Below, in pieces: positions 39,910-49,282 of a stretch of 64,000 nucleotides of DNA. Each line of letters opens with the position of its first letter. Position 1 is the first letter of the stretch. The stretch spans positions 19,972-83,971 of the forward strand of contig JAJRTS010000100.1 of NCBI GenBank assembly GCA_024278175.1, read 5' to 3'. Position numbers and translations under genes: made by a program. The notes beneath the pieces were generated by a model. It did not search any database and was not told the DNA's origin. It saw nothing but the letters and a program-made list of their open reading frames with translations. Source of the stretch: Gemmatimonadales bacterium. Its GTDB lineage: Bacteria; Gemmatimonadota; Glassbacteria; GWA2-58-10.

Positions 39910-39948
39910 CCCTAGGGCCGGATACATTACCGGCTGGAGGGTTTTTTT
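39910..39948 (+). terminator. rho-independent terminator
   Basis: Interrupted stem (CCCT-GCCGG / CCGGC-AGGG with an AGG/TGG internal loop) followed by seven T. Confidence 0.7.
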
Positions 39949-40062
39949 ATTGTGCCGGGCCGGGTAAGGTGTGGCGCAATTGCAGTTGAGGGGGGTAATT
40001 TGGAATAGGTAAAGACTATCGTTGTTTAAGTATAATAGTAAGTGTCTAATACAGGAGCACGT

Positions 40063-41040
40063 ATGTTTGATTATTATCCGAAATGTATTTTTTGTTTTTG
40101 TGAATTGCCGAAAGACAGAAAAGGAGTTGGTGAACACGTTTATCCAAAGAGCATATATGGATGCTGGAGAATATACGATGTTTGCGACAATTGTATGAAA
40201 TTCTTTGGGGATGAAGTAGATCAATTAGCAACAAAAAATCCGCAAATCATTAAGGCAATGGAAAAACTTGGTATTGGCAAGCCTGAGAAGTACTACGAGC
40301 AAATACCATTTGTAGGTGAAGATACAAATGATGGAAGAGCTATACAGATGGTTTATCGAGAGGGGAATTTAAGAACTAAAACTACGAAAAAAGAGGATAA
40401 GTTTATTGAGTGTCCTGAGAAAGATTGGGAAAATATAGGCGTTGCATGGTTGCGAAAAGCTATTGGCAAGAAGTTGAGCGAGGAAGAACTAAATAAAGAA
40501 ATAGATGTATTGCGTGAGTCATACAAACAGCTAACACCTGGTGAAGAATTATATTCTGCTAAATTGGGATATCGCACAAGGAAGAGGCAAGTCAAGAATC
40601 CCCGAATAGATAGTGATACTTTACCAAGCATTTCTCCGCTAGTTGCCAAAATAGCATACAGTTTTCTAATATATGTTGATCCTTTAATGTTTGAAGAAGA
40701 TGATATATTAAGACGCCATGCACGATATGGTGAATTATTGCCTGAGTATACAATTAACTGGTGTTCTGATGCCGACCACAGTGATAAAGTCGATAGATTC
40801 CACCGTATAGTAATTTATGCAGGACTGCTTGGTACTTTGTTGGATGTTACATTTTTTGGGTCAATAACTTGGAGAGTGGTATTTAAGAAAAGTATCAGTT
40901 ATGAATTGAAAGGATTTAACAATATTAAGGCCACACATGTTGCATTAGTTATAGATTTTTCAGATATAAATTCAAAAACGAAATGGTTGGGCATCCAGGA
41001 AGAAAATAGAAAGATGGAGTATCGGGAGTTAATAATATAG
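40063..41040 (+). CDS. HNH-like endonuclease family protein, AT-rich
   Basis: The ATG at 40063 follows AGGAG. The 325-residue product begins with a zinc-ribbon HNH core: CIFC (8-11), GVGEHVYPKSIYGCW with His 25, and VCDNC (40-44). The remainder is helical and poorly characterised (WLRKAIGKKLSEEELNKEID). Base use is strikingly AT-rich (many AAA, GAA, ATA, TTA codons) against GC-rich neighbours, which points to recent transfer. HNH proteins of this type act as nucleases in restriction, toxin or mobile contexts, but full catalytic residues are not certain here. The gene sits between a terminator and tag. Confidence 0.65.
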   Translation: MFDYYPKCIFCFCELPKDRKGVGEHVYPKSIYGCWRIYDVCDNCMKFFGDEVDQLATKNPQIIKAMEKLGIGKPEKYYEQIPFVGEDTNDGRAIQMVYREGNLRTKTTKKEDKFIECPEKDWENIGVAWLRKAIGKKLSEEELNKEIDVLRESYKQLTPGEELYSAKLGYRTRKRQVKNPRIDSDTLPSISPLVAKIAYSFLIYVDPLMFEEDDILRRHARYGELLPEYTINWCSDADHSDKVDRFHRIVIYAGLLGTLLDVTFFGSITWRVVFKKSISYELKGFNNIKATHVALVIDFSDINSKTKWLGIQEENRKMEYRELII

Positions 41041-41053
41041 GCAGGAGCACCCC

Positions 41054-41626
41054 ATGAAAACCACCTGCGCCTGGGTTCCGGCCGGCGACCCTCTATATAA
41101 AGCTTACCACGACACCGAGTGGGGTGTGCCGGTCCACGACGACCGCACCATCTTCGAGTTTCTCACCCTGGAGAGCGCCCAGGCGGGCCTGAGCTGGATC
41201 ACGGTGCTGCGCAAGCGCAAGAACTACCGCGCCGCGTTCGATAATTTCGACCCGTGTAAAGTGGCCCGCTACGACCAGGCAAAGTACAACGAGCTGATGG
41301 CCAATCCGGGGCTGATCCGCAACAAGCTCAAAATCCGCGCGGCGATCAGCAACGCGGCCCGGTTCCTGGAAGTAGCCGAACAGTTCGGCTCGTTCGACAA
41401 GTATATCTGGGGGTTCGTGGGTGGAAAACCGATTGTCAACGCCTGGAAGACACTCCGGGAGCTGCCGGTATATACTCCCGGGGCCGAGGCCCTGAGCAGG
41501 GACCTCAAGCAGCGCGGGTTCAAGTTCGTGGGGCCCACGGTGGTCTACTCCCACATGCAGGCCACCGGGATGGTGCTGGATCACACCACGGACTGTTTCC
41601 GCTACCGGGAGCTGCTGCCGAAATAA
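41054..41626 (+). CDS. tag: DNA-3-methyladenine glycosylase I
   Basis: The ATG follows AGGAGCACCCC. The 190-residue protein matches Tag throughout: CAWVPAGDPLYKAYHDTEWGVPVHDD, the helical core FEFLTLESAQAGLSWITVLRKR, and SHMQATGMVLDHTTDC at the C-terminus. Cys 5 or so, His 19, His and Cys of HTTDC form the zinc site that stabilises the fold. It excises 3-methyladenine from alkylated DNA. It begins 13 bases after the HNH gene, though composition suggests that gene arrived later. Confidence 0.97.
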   Translation: MKTTCAWVPAGDPLYKAYHDTEWGVPVHDDRTIFEFLTLESAQAGLSWITVLRKRKNYRAAFDNFDPCKVARYDQAKYNELMANPGLIRNKLKIRAAISNAARFLEVAEQFGSFDKYIWGFVGGKPIVNAWKTLRELPVYTPGAEALSRDLKQRGFKFVGPTVVYSHMQATGMVLDHTTDCFRYRELLPK

Positions 41627-41681
41627 AGCCTGGATTTAATTGCAGGGCTGTCGAAAGCAAACCGGGATGGGCTGCCATGCC

Positions 41682-41990
41682 TTAGCGCCCCCTGCGCCGG
41701 CGGGCTTTTCTGGCGCAGGGCGTGTCCTTGCGGCGGGGTACCGGCCGGGCGCTGACTACCTTGCGTCTGCCGGCCGTAAGGAGCAGCGAGTCGCCGTGCT
41801 CCTCCACGGCCAGCACGTCGTAGCCGGCCATGCGAAGGCTCTCGGCCAGGTCCAGGCCCACCGGCCCGACCTCCACAAGCGCGGCCAGCGGCACTCCCGG
41901 CGCGGTGCGGTCGAGCGCGGCCTTGATCCGGACGAAATTCAGCGGGCAGGGCGTGCCCACCAGGTCCAGCGTATTTTGTTCCGCGGCCAT
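41682..41990 (-). CDS. TusA/SirA-like sulfur-carrier family protein
   Basis: The 102-residue protein begins MAAEQNTLDLVGTPCPLNFV and has the TusA fold: CPLN at the start of helix 1 in place of the usual CPxP, then KAALDRTAPGVPLAALVEV and LAESLRMAGYDVL. The last 25 residues are basic (RRKDTPCARKARRRRGR), beyond the usual 80-residue length. The start lies 8 bases after the stop of the hydrolase gene, so the two are coupled. TusA proteins pass sulfur as a persulfide on the conserved Cys. Here a link to a secreted hydrolase is not obvious. Confidence 0.75.
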   Translation of the reverse strand: MAAEQNTLDLVGTPCPLNFVRIKAALDRTAPGVPLAALVEVGPVGLDLAESLRMAGYDVLAVEEHGDSLLLTAGRRKVVSARPVPRRKDTPCARKARRRRGR

Positions 41991-41998
41991 CGCGACGC

Positions 41999-44215
41999 TC
42001 AGCGTTTGAATGCCATCTTGGCCCAGCCGGACATGATCGAGGCCAGCTCGGCGGGGTCGTTGTATACTCCAGTGTAAAATTTCTTCCCCGCCCTGGCCCT
42101 GTCGAAAGTGTCCATGCTCCAGCGGTAAGTCTCCCGCACCTCGCGCCTGTCCACCAGTTTCTTTTCCGCATCCAGTGCATTGAAGACCCACACCGGCCGG
42201 GGAGCCAGTATGCCCGCAAGTTGCGGCAGGTCGTGGCTGGTGAGCGCGCGCGGCAGGAAATCCTGGAAATGCCAGCTGTAGAGCTTGGCCCGCGCCAGCT
42301 CGCTCCACGACACCAGGCTGGAGTCGGCCAGCACACCGGCGACCTCCGGGTCGACGGCGGCGGCGTAGAGTGCGTGAAGACCGCAACTGTTGCGGCCGGC
42401 CACCGCGATATTACGGGGGTCGATATCCTCTCGCGTGCGAAGGTACTCCACGGCGCGGCCGATATCGAACACGCGCATGGCGAAAATCGAGCGCCCCAGC
42501 TTCAGCCCGTCGTAGGCCACCCCGGCCATCACGCCCAGGACCTGGGCCTCGTACCCGCCCGCGCGGTCGCGGTTGCTACGGCGGGTGATTTCTGTCTCTC
42601 CGTAGCCGCGCAAGTCCACCGCCAGCACGGCGTAACCCTGCGCCGCCAGTGAGCGCGCCAGCTCGATATCGGCGGCGGAGCGGCCCCTGGAGTCGGCCAG
42701 CACAATCGCGGCGGCCTTTCCATCCCCTTCGGGCTTAAACAGCAAAGCAGGCAGGTAGATGTCGTCCTCGGAGTAGATCGCCAGTTTCTCCACCACGGGA
42801 GATTGTCCTTCCACCTCGCCCAGGCTGACCGCCACGGGGGGAGAGTCGGGGGAGGGATTGGCCAGCAGATTTTTGAGTTGGCCGCGAAGAGTGTCCCGCA
42901 GGGCGACGAGGTTGTCTTTACGCCGGGGCGGTTTGCGCGTGGGGAGGATTTTGTCCAGTTGCTGAGCGGCCCATTTCCAGAGCGGAACGCCGGTCTCGTT
43001 GAGGATCTGCCCGCTGCTGGAAACCAGCAGGCTGTCCTCGGGTTCCACGTGCAGGGGCGGCTCGGCCCCGTCGTTTTCGCGACCGTAAAACCAGCGGCCG
43101 AACCACTGGTAGGTGGGCTCGCGCATCTCGCGGAAAAAGCCGTGGGGCTGCTCGCTTTCCACCCAGCTCATTTTCTCCGGCGCGCCCAGGGTTTTATAAA
43201 GCCACCGGGATTGCGCCCACGAGCGCAGACTGGAGCGATGGACTCCCCCGGCCGACTCCTTGATCAGCCGGTAGGGTCGGGGCCAGGCCGCGGCCATCAG
43301 GTCCGCGTGGGTAATCTTAAACGGGACCAGCCGCGGCAGGTTCTGCTCCCCGTCGCCGATCCCCCCCGAGCCCAGCGCCATCTCCGGCCCTGTCACGGTG
43401 CCCACCGGCACTGCCACCTTGATTCTCTCTTCCAACGGCGTAAGGTGCAGCGTCACAGTGCCGCCGCCGCTGTTGCCCGTGATCCCGATCCGGGTGGTGT
43501 CCACCTCGCTTCGTGAGCAGAGGTAATCGATCCCCCGGATGCCGTCCCAGAGGCGAAGAGCCATCAGGTGTTTGCCCATCAGGAACAGCGGGTTTGCGCT
43601 CATACTGTGCTCGCGGGTGGGGCTGGGCAGGATTTTCTGTCCGTCATCGGTAAGGTACTGGTAGCGCTCACCCTGGCCGAACGGGTCGTAGATCAGCACC
43701 ACGTAGCCCTTCTGCACCAGGCCCAGGCACACCGAGTGATACTTCTCGTAGGCCTTGCCGTTCTCGCTGTGGCCGCAGGACACCAGGATTCCCGGCCACG
43801 GACCGGGGCCGCTGTTCTGGGGAACGTACAGGTTGGCGGTCACCGGAATCCCCGGCTGAGATTCGAACAGCACGTTCTCGATCCGGTAACTTTGCCGGTC
43901 CAGTATGCGGACGGTTCTGGCGTTCAGGGGAGTCCTCTCCGGGAACGGCAGACCCAGCGCCGTGCGATAGTTTCGCAGCAGTTTTGCCCGGTAGCTCTGC
44001 CAGTCCGATTCGTTTTCGATGCGGGCGAACTCTGCCTCGCGATCCCAGGAAATTGGGGGGGCTATCCGGCCCATGTGTTTGAGCAGCATGATCTCGTTGT
44101 CGGCGAACGGGACTTCAGCGGGCAGTACGCGCCAGTTTGTTTCCTGTGCGCGGGAACCGGCTGACCAACATATTAACGCGGCCATGCATAAGGCCAGAAC
44201 GTTTGGTTTTCTCAT
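41999..44215 (-). CDS. exported protein with two alpha/beta-hydrolase domains
   Basis: A Sec signal (MRKPNVLALCMAALICWSAGSRA) begins a 738-residue protein. The first hydrolase domain (about 90-370) has IGITGNSGGGTVTLHL with a nucleophile Ser in GNSGG and resembles acetyl xylan esterase/cinnamoyl-esterase families (PWPGILVSCGH, VLIYDPFGQGERYQ). The second (about 480-735) has a similar fold (AIVLADSRGRSAAD, YAVLAVDLRGYGET, IAVAGRNSCGLHALYA), with Ser within GRNSCG. Such repeated domains occur in esterases of plant-glycan clusters. It likely removes acetyl or other esters from polysaccharides in the periplasm. Confidence 0.75.
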   Translation of the reverse strand: MRKPNVLALCMAALICWSAGSRAQETNWRVLPAEVPFADNEIMLLKHMGRIAPPISWDREAEFARIENESDWQSYRAKLLRNYRTALGLPFPERTPLNARTVRILDRQSYRIENVLFESQPGIPVTANLYVPQNSGPGPWPGILVSCGHSENGKAYEKYHSVCLGLVQKGYVVLIYDPFGQGERYQYLTDDGQKILPSPTREHSMSANPLFLMGKHLMALRLWDGIRGIDYLCSRSEVDTTRIGITGNSGGGTVTLHLTPLEERIKVAVPVGTVTGPEMALGSGGIGDGEQNLPRLVPFKITHADLMAAAWPRPYRLIKESAGGVHRSSLRSWAQSRWLYKTLGAPEKMSWVESEQPHGFFREMREPTYQWFGRWFYGRENDGAEPPLHVEPEDSLLVSSSGQILNETGVPLWKWAAQQLDKILPTRKPPRRKDNLVALRDTLRGQLKNLLANPSPDSPPVAVSLGEVEGQSPVVEKLAIYSEDDIYLPALLFKPEGDGKAAAIVLADSRGRSAADIELARSLAAQGYAVLAVDLRGYGETEITRRSNRDRAGGYEAQVLGVMAGVAYDGLKLGRSIFAMRVFDIGRAVEYLRTREDIDPRNIAVAGRNSCGLHALYAAAVDPEVAGVLADSSLVSWSELARAKLYSWHFQDFLPRALTSHDLPQLAGILAPRPVWVFNALDAEKKLVDRREVRETYRWSMDTFDRARAGKKFYTGVYNDPAELASIMSGWAKMAFKR

Positions 44216-44404
44216 GGATGCCTTCCTGATCCGGGTTAATCATGGTGGAGGGTATAATGATAAGCAGCATGGTGGAGTGTGGCAATACTGATGAGCCCGG
44301 GCAGGACGCGGTTGCCCTTTAAGCGGAAAGAACCGCGGGAGTTTACCTTTTGCGGGGATTGGGGGATGATTACCGGTCGATGCTCCGGCAGGCCAGGCGC
44401 TGAA

Positions 44405-44437
44405 AAACCCCGGCCAATCCCTGGCCGGGGTTTCGTT
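44405..44437. terminator. strong stem-loop, likely terminator
   Basis: AAACCCCGGCCA pairs perfectly with TGGCCGGGGTTT around ATCCC. On the minus strand the stem is followed by TTTCAG; no gene clearly needs it on either side. Confidence 0.65.
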
Positions 44438-44438
44438 C

Positions 44439-45206
44439 TATCACGACAAGGGGGGCTGTCATTTGCCGTGATAAGTCTTTTTTAACTTAAGCGGGTAGGC
44501 CAGGGGAGCGCTTGCAATGCCGCTTTTTCGCGCTCCCGGCGCATCGGGGAATCCGAATCCAGCCGTGCGCGTCCTGATCCCGGTGAATCTCGTACTTATC
44601 TTTCGCAGCCAGGAAAGGCCAACCTCAAACATCTCATCCTCCCGCCCCCCACTGCAAAATTCTTCGCTGTCTTCTGCCTTAGCTTGTCTGAATACGCACC
44701 TGTGAGGATTTGCGATCAATAATACTTTTATCAGTTTAACCCTCTCCGGGGAGGGAACCGCCGAACCGGAATGATCTTCCCCGGTCTTCTGGTTCCCCGC
44801 CAGGTTATGTGCAAAGGGCAAGCAAGCCCTTTTCCGGTTTTCCCGGCCGGCGGCTCCCTGCCGGAGAGGAGTGCATTTTTTGTGGTTTGAAAAGTTTCCC
44901 GATCCTCGCCCGGCATATGGGAAGTTGCCCTGCTTCCGTACACAACCCATGCTTGTCAGAAGTGCCCGGGTACGTGAACCGGACGAGGAACGGGATGTTG
45001 CCAGCCGCACCGGTAACAAAAGCAACCTCCGTGCCAAAGCGCGGGGCGTTACGCAAGTGGCTCGTAAGGAGTATAAATCATAAGGTATTAGCGCAAACGA
45101 GACTGGAGGACGGCAAAAAAAATTGTGAAAATTGGCAGTTAATATTCACAGGTTTCTGTTAATATGAACATGTCCTGCACAGGTTTTGCGGAATTTAGCA
45201 GCAGGT
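44439..45206. other. non-coding stretch of about 770 bp
   Basis: The frame on the minus strand across 44459-45037 has no ribosome site and no recognisable domain. A hairpin of CCCTCTCC/GGGGAGGG type lies near 44741. I see no tRNA, riboswitch or transposase remnant. It may be decayed coding DNA. Confidence 0.4.
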
Positions 45207-45413
45207 AAGGGGCGTTGAAATAAAGACATTCAACGCCCTGATGTGAAAATTTCGCGCTGTTAGTTGTCAAGGGCAAGGCAAGCCGTTTCTTTTGTCGATT
45301 TCGCTACTTGTGCTATACGGATCAGTTGCGTCGCTCGCGCTGTTTAGGCCGGCCTGGCTGGAAACGGCCCTTGACAACCGGATGCCCATACTTTCGTAAT
45401 ATTTCAACACGCT
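45207..45413 (-). repeat. 205-bp structured dispersed element, copy B
   Basis: On the minus strand this copy has all blocks: AGCGTGTTGAAATATTACG, AAAGTATGGGCAT, GTTGTCAAGGGCCGTTTC, the variable middle (with GCGCGAGCGACGCAAC), AAGAAACGGCTTGCC, GCCCTTGACAAC, and the final hairpin with TTTATTTCAACGCCCCT. The two inner arms GTTGTCAAGGGC and GCCCTTGACAAC are exact complements. It begins about 19 bases after the sigma54 activator stop. Confidence 0.85.
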
Positions 45414-45431
45414 TGGTAAGCAGCAAAAAAT

Positions 45432-46988
<1,557 letters not shown>

Positions 46989-47217
46989 CGTCCGGCCTCT
47001 AGGCGGTTTTATATAATCGTATTGATGCCAAGTATTAAAGTGAGGATATCAGCGGTGAGAGCTAAAATCAAGGATTACGGAAACTTATGCGTGCAGGCCC
47101 GCATGCGGCTGGGTTCGCGCTCTTGCCAGCGGGCCGTTCATGAGTTATTCTGAGAAGGCCGGCCGGAGTCCGCAGCGTCAGCTGCCTGCTTCGATTCAGC
47201 CACCAGGGAGGTAGCTC

Positions 47218-47589
47218 ATGGATAAATATATCGCAAGTCTGGTTCTGGCCGTTCTGCTCATCAGTGGTGCGGCCTGCACCAAAACCACGTTTCATCCGCT
47301 GGACGCCGCGCGCAGCTACGAGCCGACCAGGGAACTGAGAATGTTTCGCAACTACCCCGACGTGCCCTACGAGGAGATCGGCACGCTGCGGGCCGTGGGA
47401 CCGAACAAGGACAAGCTGCTCAATAGTATCCGCAAGCGGGCGATGAAAATCGGGGCCCAGGCGATCGTGGTCAAACCGCCGGCGGCGCGCTCCAACGAGT
47501 ATGTCAGCCAGAGGCGCCGCGAGTTCGCCAAGGCGGAGTATATCATGGAGGCCGTGGCCCTGCGCTTCAAGACCGCGGAAAACAAATAG
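47218..47589 (+). CDS. small exported lipoprotein, unknown function
   Basis: GGGAGG precedes the ATG. The 123-residue protein has a lipoprotein signal ending ISGAAC (Cys 20), then a compact domain with YEEIGTL, a KLLNSIRKRAMKIGAQAIVV helix-strand pair and EYIMEAVALRF. This resembles small YbjQ/RcsF-like envelope lipoproteins, in which a Lys/Arg-rich helix precedes a strand with Ala/Gly-Ala, but the similarity is only at the pattern level. It is monocistronic and divergent from the sigma54 activator. Confidence 0.7.
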   Translation: MDKYIASLVLAVLLISGAACTKTTFHPLDAARSYEPTRELRMFRNYPDVPYEEIGTLRAVGPNKDKLLNSIRKRAMKIGAQAIVVKPPAARSNEYVSQRRREFAKAEYIMEAVALRFKTAENK

Positions 47590-47622
47590 CTCAGGATATT
47601 ATAAAATGTGTTAGGACGTGCA

Positions 47623-48096
47623 ATGACTATTACAGCGCGCAAAGTACTGGAAGACTGCAAAAGCGCTCATGCGTTGCTTGAAGATGAAACCGACGGAATT
47701 CGCTTCCGGCTATTCTGGGTGGCAGGTATTGCATTGCTTCGTGCAGTTGGGCATGTGCTTAAAAAAGTTGATGCCGCTAACGACCAAGAGCTTAGCGCAA
47801 TAATTAATTGTATTTATCATGAATGGAAGCAAGAAAAGGATAAAAACGCTATTTTTTGGGAATTTATCGATAACGAGAGAAACAACTTACTTAAAGAATA
47901 TGAGGTAGGTTTTTTGGCAGGACCTGTTGACTTGTGTGTAATACCTGAAGGTGCAATATTCACTCTGGATGAAAACTTATTTTGTCAAATAGCAGTGGGG
48001 CGCTATGCAGGTGAGGATTGTAGAGACATTCTGTCTGAAGGTATTGATTGGTGGGAAAGGCAGCTCTCTGCAATAGAAAATGCAGAGAGTTTGTAA
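47623..48096 (+). CDS. AT-rich small protein, uncharacterised family
   Basis: The ATG at 47623 gives a 157-residue protein with no signal or membrane span. Features: FRLFWVAGIALLRAVGHVLKKVD (a long helix), IFWEFIDNERNNLLKEYEVGF and WWERQLSAIENAE at the C-terminus. I have the impression of a widespread orphan family sharing the RAVGHVL...ERNNLLKEY pattern, function unknown. Its base composition is clearly more AT-rich than the neighbours, like the HNH gene at 40063, and suggests transfer. No clear ribosome site (TTAGGACGTGCA) precedes it. Confidence 0.55.
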   Translation: MTITARKVLEDCKSAHALLEDETDGIRFRLFWVAGIALLRAVGHVLKKVDAANDQELSAIINCIYHEWKQEKDKNAIFWEFIDNERNNLLKEYEVGFLAGPVDLCVIPEGAIFTLDENLFCQIAVGRYAGEDCRDILSEGIDWWERQLSAIENAESL

Positions 48097-48188
48097 AATG
48101 CACCTCTTTGCTTATCTCAAAGTTGCCTCTCCAGCGCCCGCCGCTTGCTCTTTGTTGGGGTTTTCGTAACCGGGCTTACAGTCGCAAG

Positions 48189-48226
48189 ACAAAAAGCCCC
48201 TGCTCTCAAAGGAGAGCAGGGGCTTC
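48189..48226 (-). terminator. terminator of the NIPSNAP-like gene
   Basis: A perfect 14-bp stem, AAGCCCCTGCTCTC / GAGAGCAGGGGCTT with loop AAAG, followed on the minus strand by TTTG. It begins 4 bases after the gene's stop. Confidence 0.85.
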
Positions 48227-48229
48227 TTT

Positions 48230-49030
48230 TTACAACTGCGAGAAACTCGTGGGCCGCAGGATAATATCCGTGATATTACTCACCGTGTCCCTGTACTCCT
48301 CTCTGGCCTTGAGCTGCTTCCAGCCGTCGGACTCCACAAACCGCTTCCAACTCACTTCGCGCGCGGCCATGTCGTCGTGGCAGAGCATGTAGGCCAGATT
48401 TGGCATCTGCGCCCCGGCCAGGGTTTCGCCGAAAAAGACCGGGTTGAGGCCCGTGTCGCGGAAAAGCTGGAGCTCACCGCCCTCGTTGAACATCTCGATC
48501 TTCTTGATCGCCGCTATCACGCTGTGGCTCTCGTAAATCCTCAGCTCGAATATTCTGTTTTTACCGTCTTTCTTTTGCCTGGGAACCTCCACGCGGGGCA
48601 TTCCCTTGAACGCGTGCATCAGCGTGGTTTCCACCCGCAGATAAGCCGGGTCGGAAAGGGGAGCACCCAGCACCGGGCCGCCCTCGGCCATGAACTGCTC
48701 GTCGGCCGCCAGACGGTATCTGGCGCTGGACCAAGCTTCTAGCGACGTGTAGTTCAGCAGCAGGTACAGCGACGAGGATGGTGTGTTCTGTCCGAACTGA
48801 ACCGTGAACGCGCCCACCGTCGGGACGCCGATCCGGTTCAGCGCGGGAATGGCTGTCCCGGCGATGAAGTTCATGAACTGCTCTCGCCGGGCGCCGGGAA
48901 GCAGGCTGTACTTGCGCAGTTCCAGGTATTGTCGGTGGTCGTCGGCTTTGCTCTCGCTGCCCTGTGCGCGGGCGGCCAGTGGGGCGGCCGCAACCGCGGC
49001 GGCAGAGGCCAGCATCTCACGTCTTTTCAT
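48230..49030 (-). CDS. exported NIPSNAP-like protein
   Basis: The ATG at 49030 follows AGGAG and starts MKRREMLASAAAVAAAPLAARA, a Tat-like signal with a short RR region; frames further upstream have no signal. The 266-residue protein has two ferredoxin-like NIPSNAP modules: YLELRKYSLLPGARREQFMNF (about 35-130) and RIFELRIYESHSVIAAIKKIEMF (about 155-250). NIPSNAP proteins are often exported in bacteria with carbohydrate genes, but their reaction is unknown. It is separated from the following hydrolase fusion by copy C of the repeat and has its own terminator. Confidence 0.8.
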   Translation of the reverse strand: MKRREMLASAAAVAAAPLAARAQGSESKADDHRQYLELRKYSLLPGARREQFMNFIAGTAIPALNRIGVPTVGAFTVQFGQNTPSSSLYLLLNYTSLEAWSSARYRLAADEQFMAEGGPVLGAPLSDPAYLRVETTLMHAFKGMPRVEVPRQKKDGKNRIFELRIYESHSVIAAIKKIEMFNEGGELQLFRDTGLNPVFFGETLAGAQMPNLAYMLCHDDMAAREVSWKRFVESDGWKQLKAREEYRDTVSNITDIILRPTSFSQL

Positions 49031-49065
49031 TGCAACGCTCCTGTGGTTGTGGTCCGGAATTCCGG

Positions 49066-49262
49066 AGGGGCGTTGAAATAAAGCTCTCAACGCCTTTAAA
49101 TGAAATATGTTAGCTGGTTGGTTGTCAAGGGCAAGGCAAGTTTTTTTGCCGGTTCTGCTATTGGTTTTATTAAAAGCAGTTAGATTGCTCCCGCCGGCTT
49201 CAGACCAGCAACAGCGGGAAGCGGCCCTTGACAACCCCAATGCCCATACTCTCATTATTTTG
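49066..49262 (-). repeat. 205-bp structured dispersed element, copy C
   Basis: On the minus strand: GAGAGTATGGGCAT, GGTTGTCAAGGGCCGCTTCC, a middle ending AGCAGAACCGGC, CTTGCCTTGCCCTTGACAAC and the final hairpin GGCGTTGAGAGCTTTATTTC. The GTTGTCAAGGGC/GCCCTTGACAAC arms are intact; the inner GAAACGG is degraded to AAAAAAAC. It begins about 20 bases after the hydrolase-fusion stop. Confidence 0.8.
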
Positions 49263-49282
49263 CAATCCGTTTCTATACCGAC

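Noticed and set aside
44459..45037. 192-codon frame on the minus strand
   Set aside because: No ribosome site, no domain, and a biased amino acid mix typical of random GC-rich frames.
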